A DNA stretch of 64,000 bases, taken from NCBI GenBank assembly GCA_017469945.1, contig JAFUFI010000037.1, positions 1 to 64,000 on the forward strand. The letters are read 5' to 3'. Both the position numbers and the translations under genes were made by a program. Each line of letters opens with the position of its first letter. Within the stretch, counting starts at the first letter, position 1. The notes beneath the pieces are model-generated. The model had not been told where the DNA came from, made no database searches, and saw nothing but the letters and a program-made list of their open reading frames with translations. This document shows positions 63,151 through 64,000 of the stretch, in pieces. Source of the DNA: Lachnospiraceae bacterium. GTDB lineage: Bacteria; Bacillota; Clostridia; Lachnospirales; Lachnospiraceae.

Positions 63151-64000
63151 ATGCTGTTTAATTCACAATTTTTTATTTTCATATTCCTTCCGATATGTCT
63201 GGTGGTTTGGTACCTGTTACGGAAGTTTAAAAGGTATAATCTGTCTTTGGCTTTTTTAATCGGGATGTCTCTTTGGTTCTACGGTTATTTCGATATCCAT
63301 TACCTTTATATAATCATCCTCAGTATTGCCATCAATTATCTTATCAGTTTTTTGATCAAAAAAATAGAAAAGCTGAAAAAATTTTTCCTTATCACAGGGT
63401 TGGTATGCAATCTTGCTCTCTTAGGCTACTTTAAATATTTTGACTTTTTTGTTTCAAATATCAACGCGGTATTTAAAACGGATTTTGCTCTAAAACACAT
63501 CGTCCTCCCCTTAGGTATTAGCTTTTTTACTCTTCAGCAGATTTCCTATATCGTTGACAGATATAAAGGCACGGCTCCCCACGTAAACATACTTAAGTAT
63601 GCTTCCTTTGTAACATTCTTCCCTCAGTTGGTAGCCGGTCCCATAGTCCTGCACAGCACCTTGCTTCCGCAGTTTGAGGCAGAAAATGCCCGTAAATTTG
63701 ATATAAACGGCTTTCTTGAGGGCGCTGTCCGCTTTATTCTCGGACTTATAAAGAAGGTTCTTATCGCCGATCTTTTTGCTCTCCCTGTGGATTACGGCTT
63801 CGATAAGCTTTACTACCTCGATACGCCGTCTGCCTGGATCGTAGCGATCTGCTATACTTTAGAGATTTATTTTGATTTCAGCGGATACTCCGATATGGCT
63901 ATAGGCCTCGGTAAAATGTTCGGGATCGATCTTCCCGAGAATTTCGATTCACCTTATAAAGCAACAAGTGTGAGAGATTTCTGGAAAAGATGGCATATTA
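63151..64000 (+). CDS. MBOAT-family O-acyltransferase (AlgI/DltB-like), cut by the window end
   Basis: The first 283 residues of a polytopic membrane O-acyltransferase. After ATG 63151 (AAAGGATGA upstream) it reads MLFNSQFFIFIFLPICLVVW, a typical AlgI/PatA start, then several helices, YFKYFDFFVSNIN, VLPLGISFFTLQQISYIVDRYKG and FVTFFPQLVAGPIV, all diagnostic, then YFDFSGYSDMAIGLGKMFGI and RDFWKRWHI, whose His is the catalytic one. It moves an acyl group across the membrane for transfer to an outside polymer. The stop codon is beyond the window. Confidence 0.93.
   Translation, partial: MLFNSQFFIFIFLPICLVVWYLLRKFKRYNLSLAFLIGMSLWFYGYFDIHYLYIIILSIAINYLISFLIKKIEKLKKFFLITGLVCNLALLGYFKYFDFFVSNINAVFKTDFALKHIVLPLGISFFTLQQISYIVDRYKGTAPHVNILKYASFVTFFPQLVAGPIVLHSTLLPQFEAENARKFDINGFLEGAVRFILGLIKKVLIADLFALPVDYGFDKLYYLDTPSAWIVAICYTLEIYFDFSGYSDMAIGLGKMFGIDLPENFDSPYKATSVRDFWKRWHI

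Overview
The window looks like a chromosomal stretch from an anaerobic Bacillota bacterium of the Lachnospiraceae, probably near Butyrivibrio or Pseudobutyrivibrio. The clues are Firmicutes-type ribosome binding sites and sigma-A promoters, an S-box (SAM-I) riboswitch before metK, PyrK/PyrD type 1B dihydroorotate dehydrogenase, a glycerol operon with a DUF1667 protein, a CD3324-family regulator and a long type-2 isoleucyl-tRNA synthetase. The genus is inference. No tRNA, rRNA, CRISPR array or insertion sequence was seen. Most genes lie on the minus strand.

Layout. 1-5.1 kb is an accessory edge: a broken Bro-N antirepressor-like gene divergent from an XRE regulator with palindromic operators, small regulatory and degenerate genes, and a PD-(D/E)XK-like gene with 62-bp tandem repeats upstream. 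5.1-17.4 kb is mostly housekeeping: guaA with a diguanylate cyclase, a stand-alone FliD-like protein, riboswitch-controlled metK, murA, plsC, ddl-murF and a GH9-like lipoprotein. 17.4-27.4 kb holds a calcium-loop protein, an SseB protein, an aconitase-type hydratase, glgP and ileS.

27.5-37.5 kb is the most unusual part. An ECF sigma factor is fused to hydrophobic segments and a C-terminal DUF6273-like domain. Around it lie a two-domain DUF6273 lipoprotein, a membrane-anchored DUF6273 protein, a CAP-domain secreted protein with CxxC repeats, two zinc-ribbon proteins, a DUF4190-like protein and another lipoprotein. Three near-identical sites (AACC, 16 nt, CGTA) precede three of the transcription units and are the likely promoters of this sigma factor. 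The operon carrying the sigma gene has a second promoter with a perfect TTGACA, a -10 of TAAAAT and a run of nine G in a 19-nt spacer. This is the layout of a phase-variable promoter. I propose a switchable, self-amplifying cell-surface regulon.

37.6-64 kb: pyrC-pyrK-pyrD behind a short leader with a terminator hairpin; a large RND exporter with a coiled-coil insert; a glycerol-to-phosphatidate operon (two flavoproteins, DUF1667, glpK, plsC-like); an NlpC/P60 wall hydrolase divergent from a CapA-like protein whose mRNA is probably leaderless; an alpha-galactosidase; a TetR, GT-B-like and GPH-transporter operon; and a divergent SGNH/MBOAT O-acetylation pair cut by the window end. Structured non-coding elements lie at 47520-47588 and 56941-57101.
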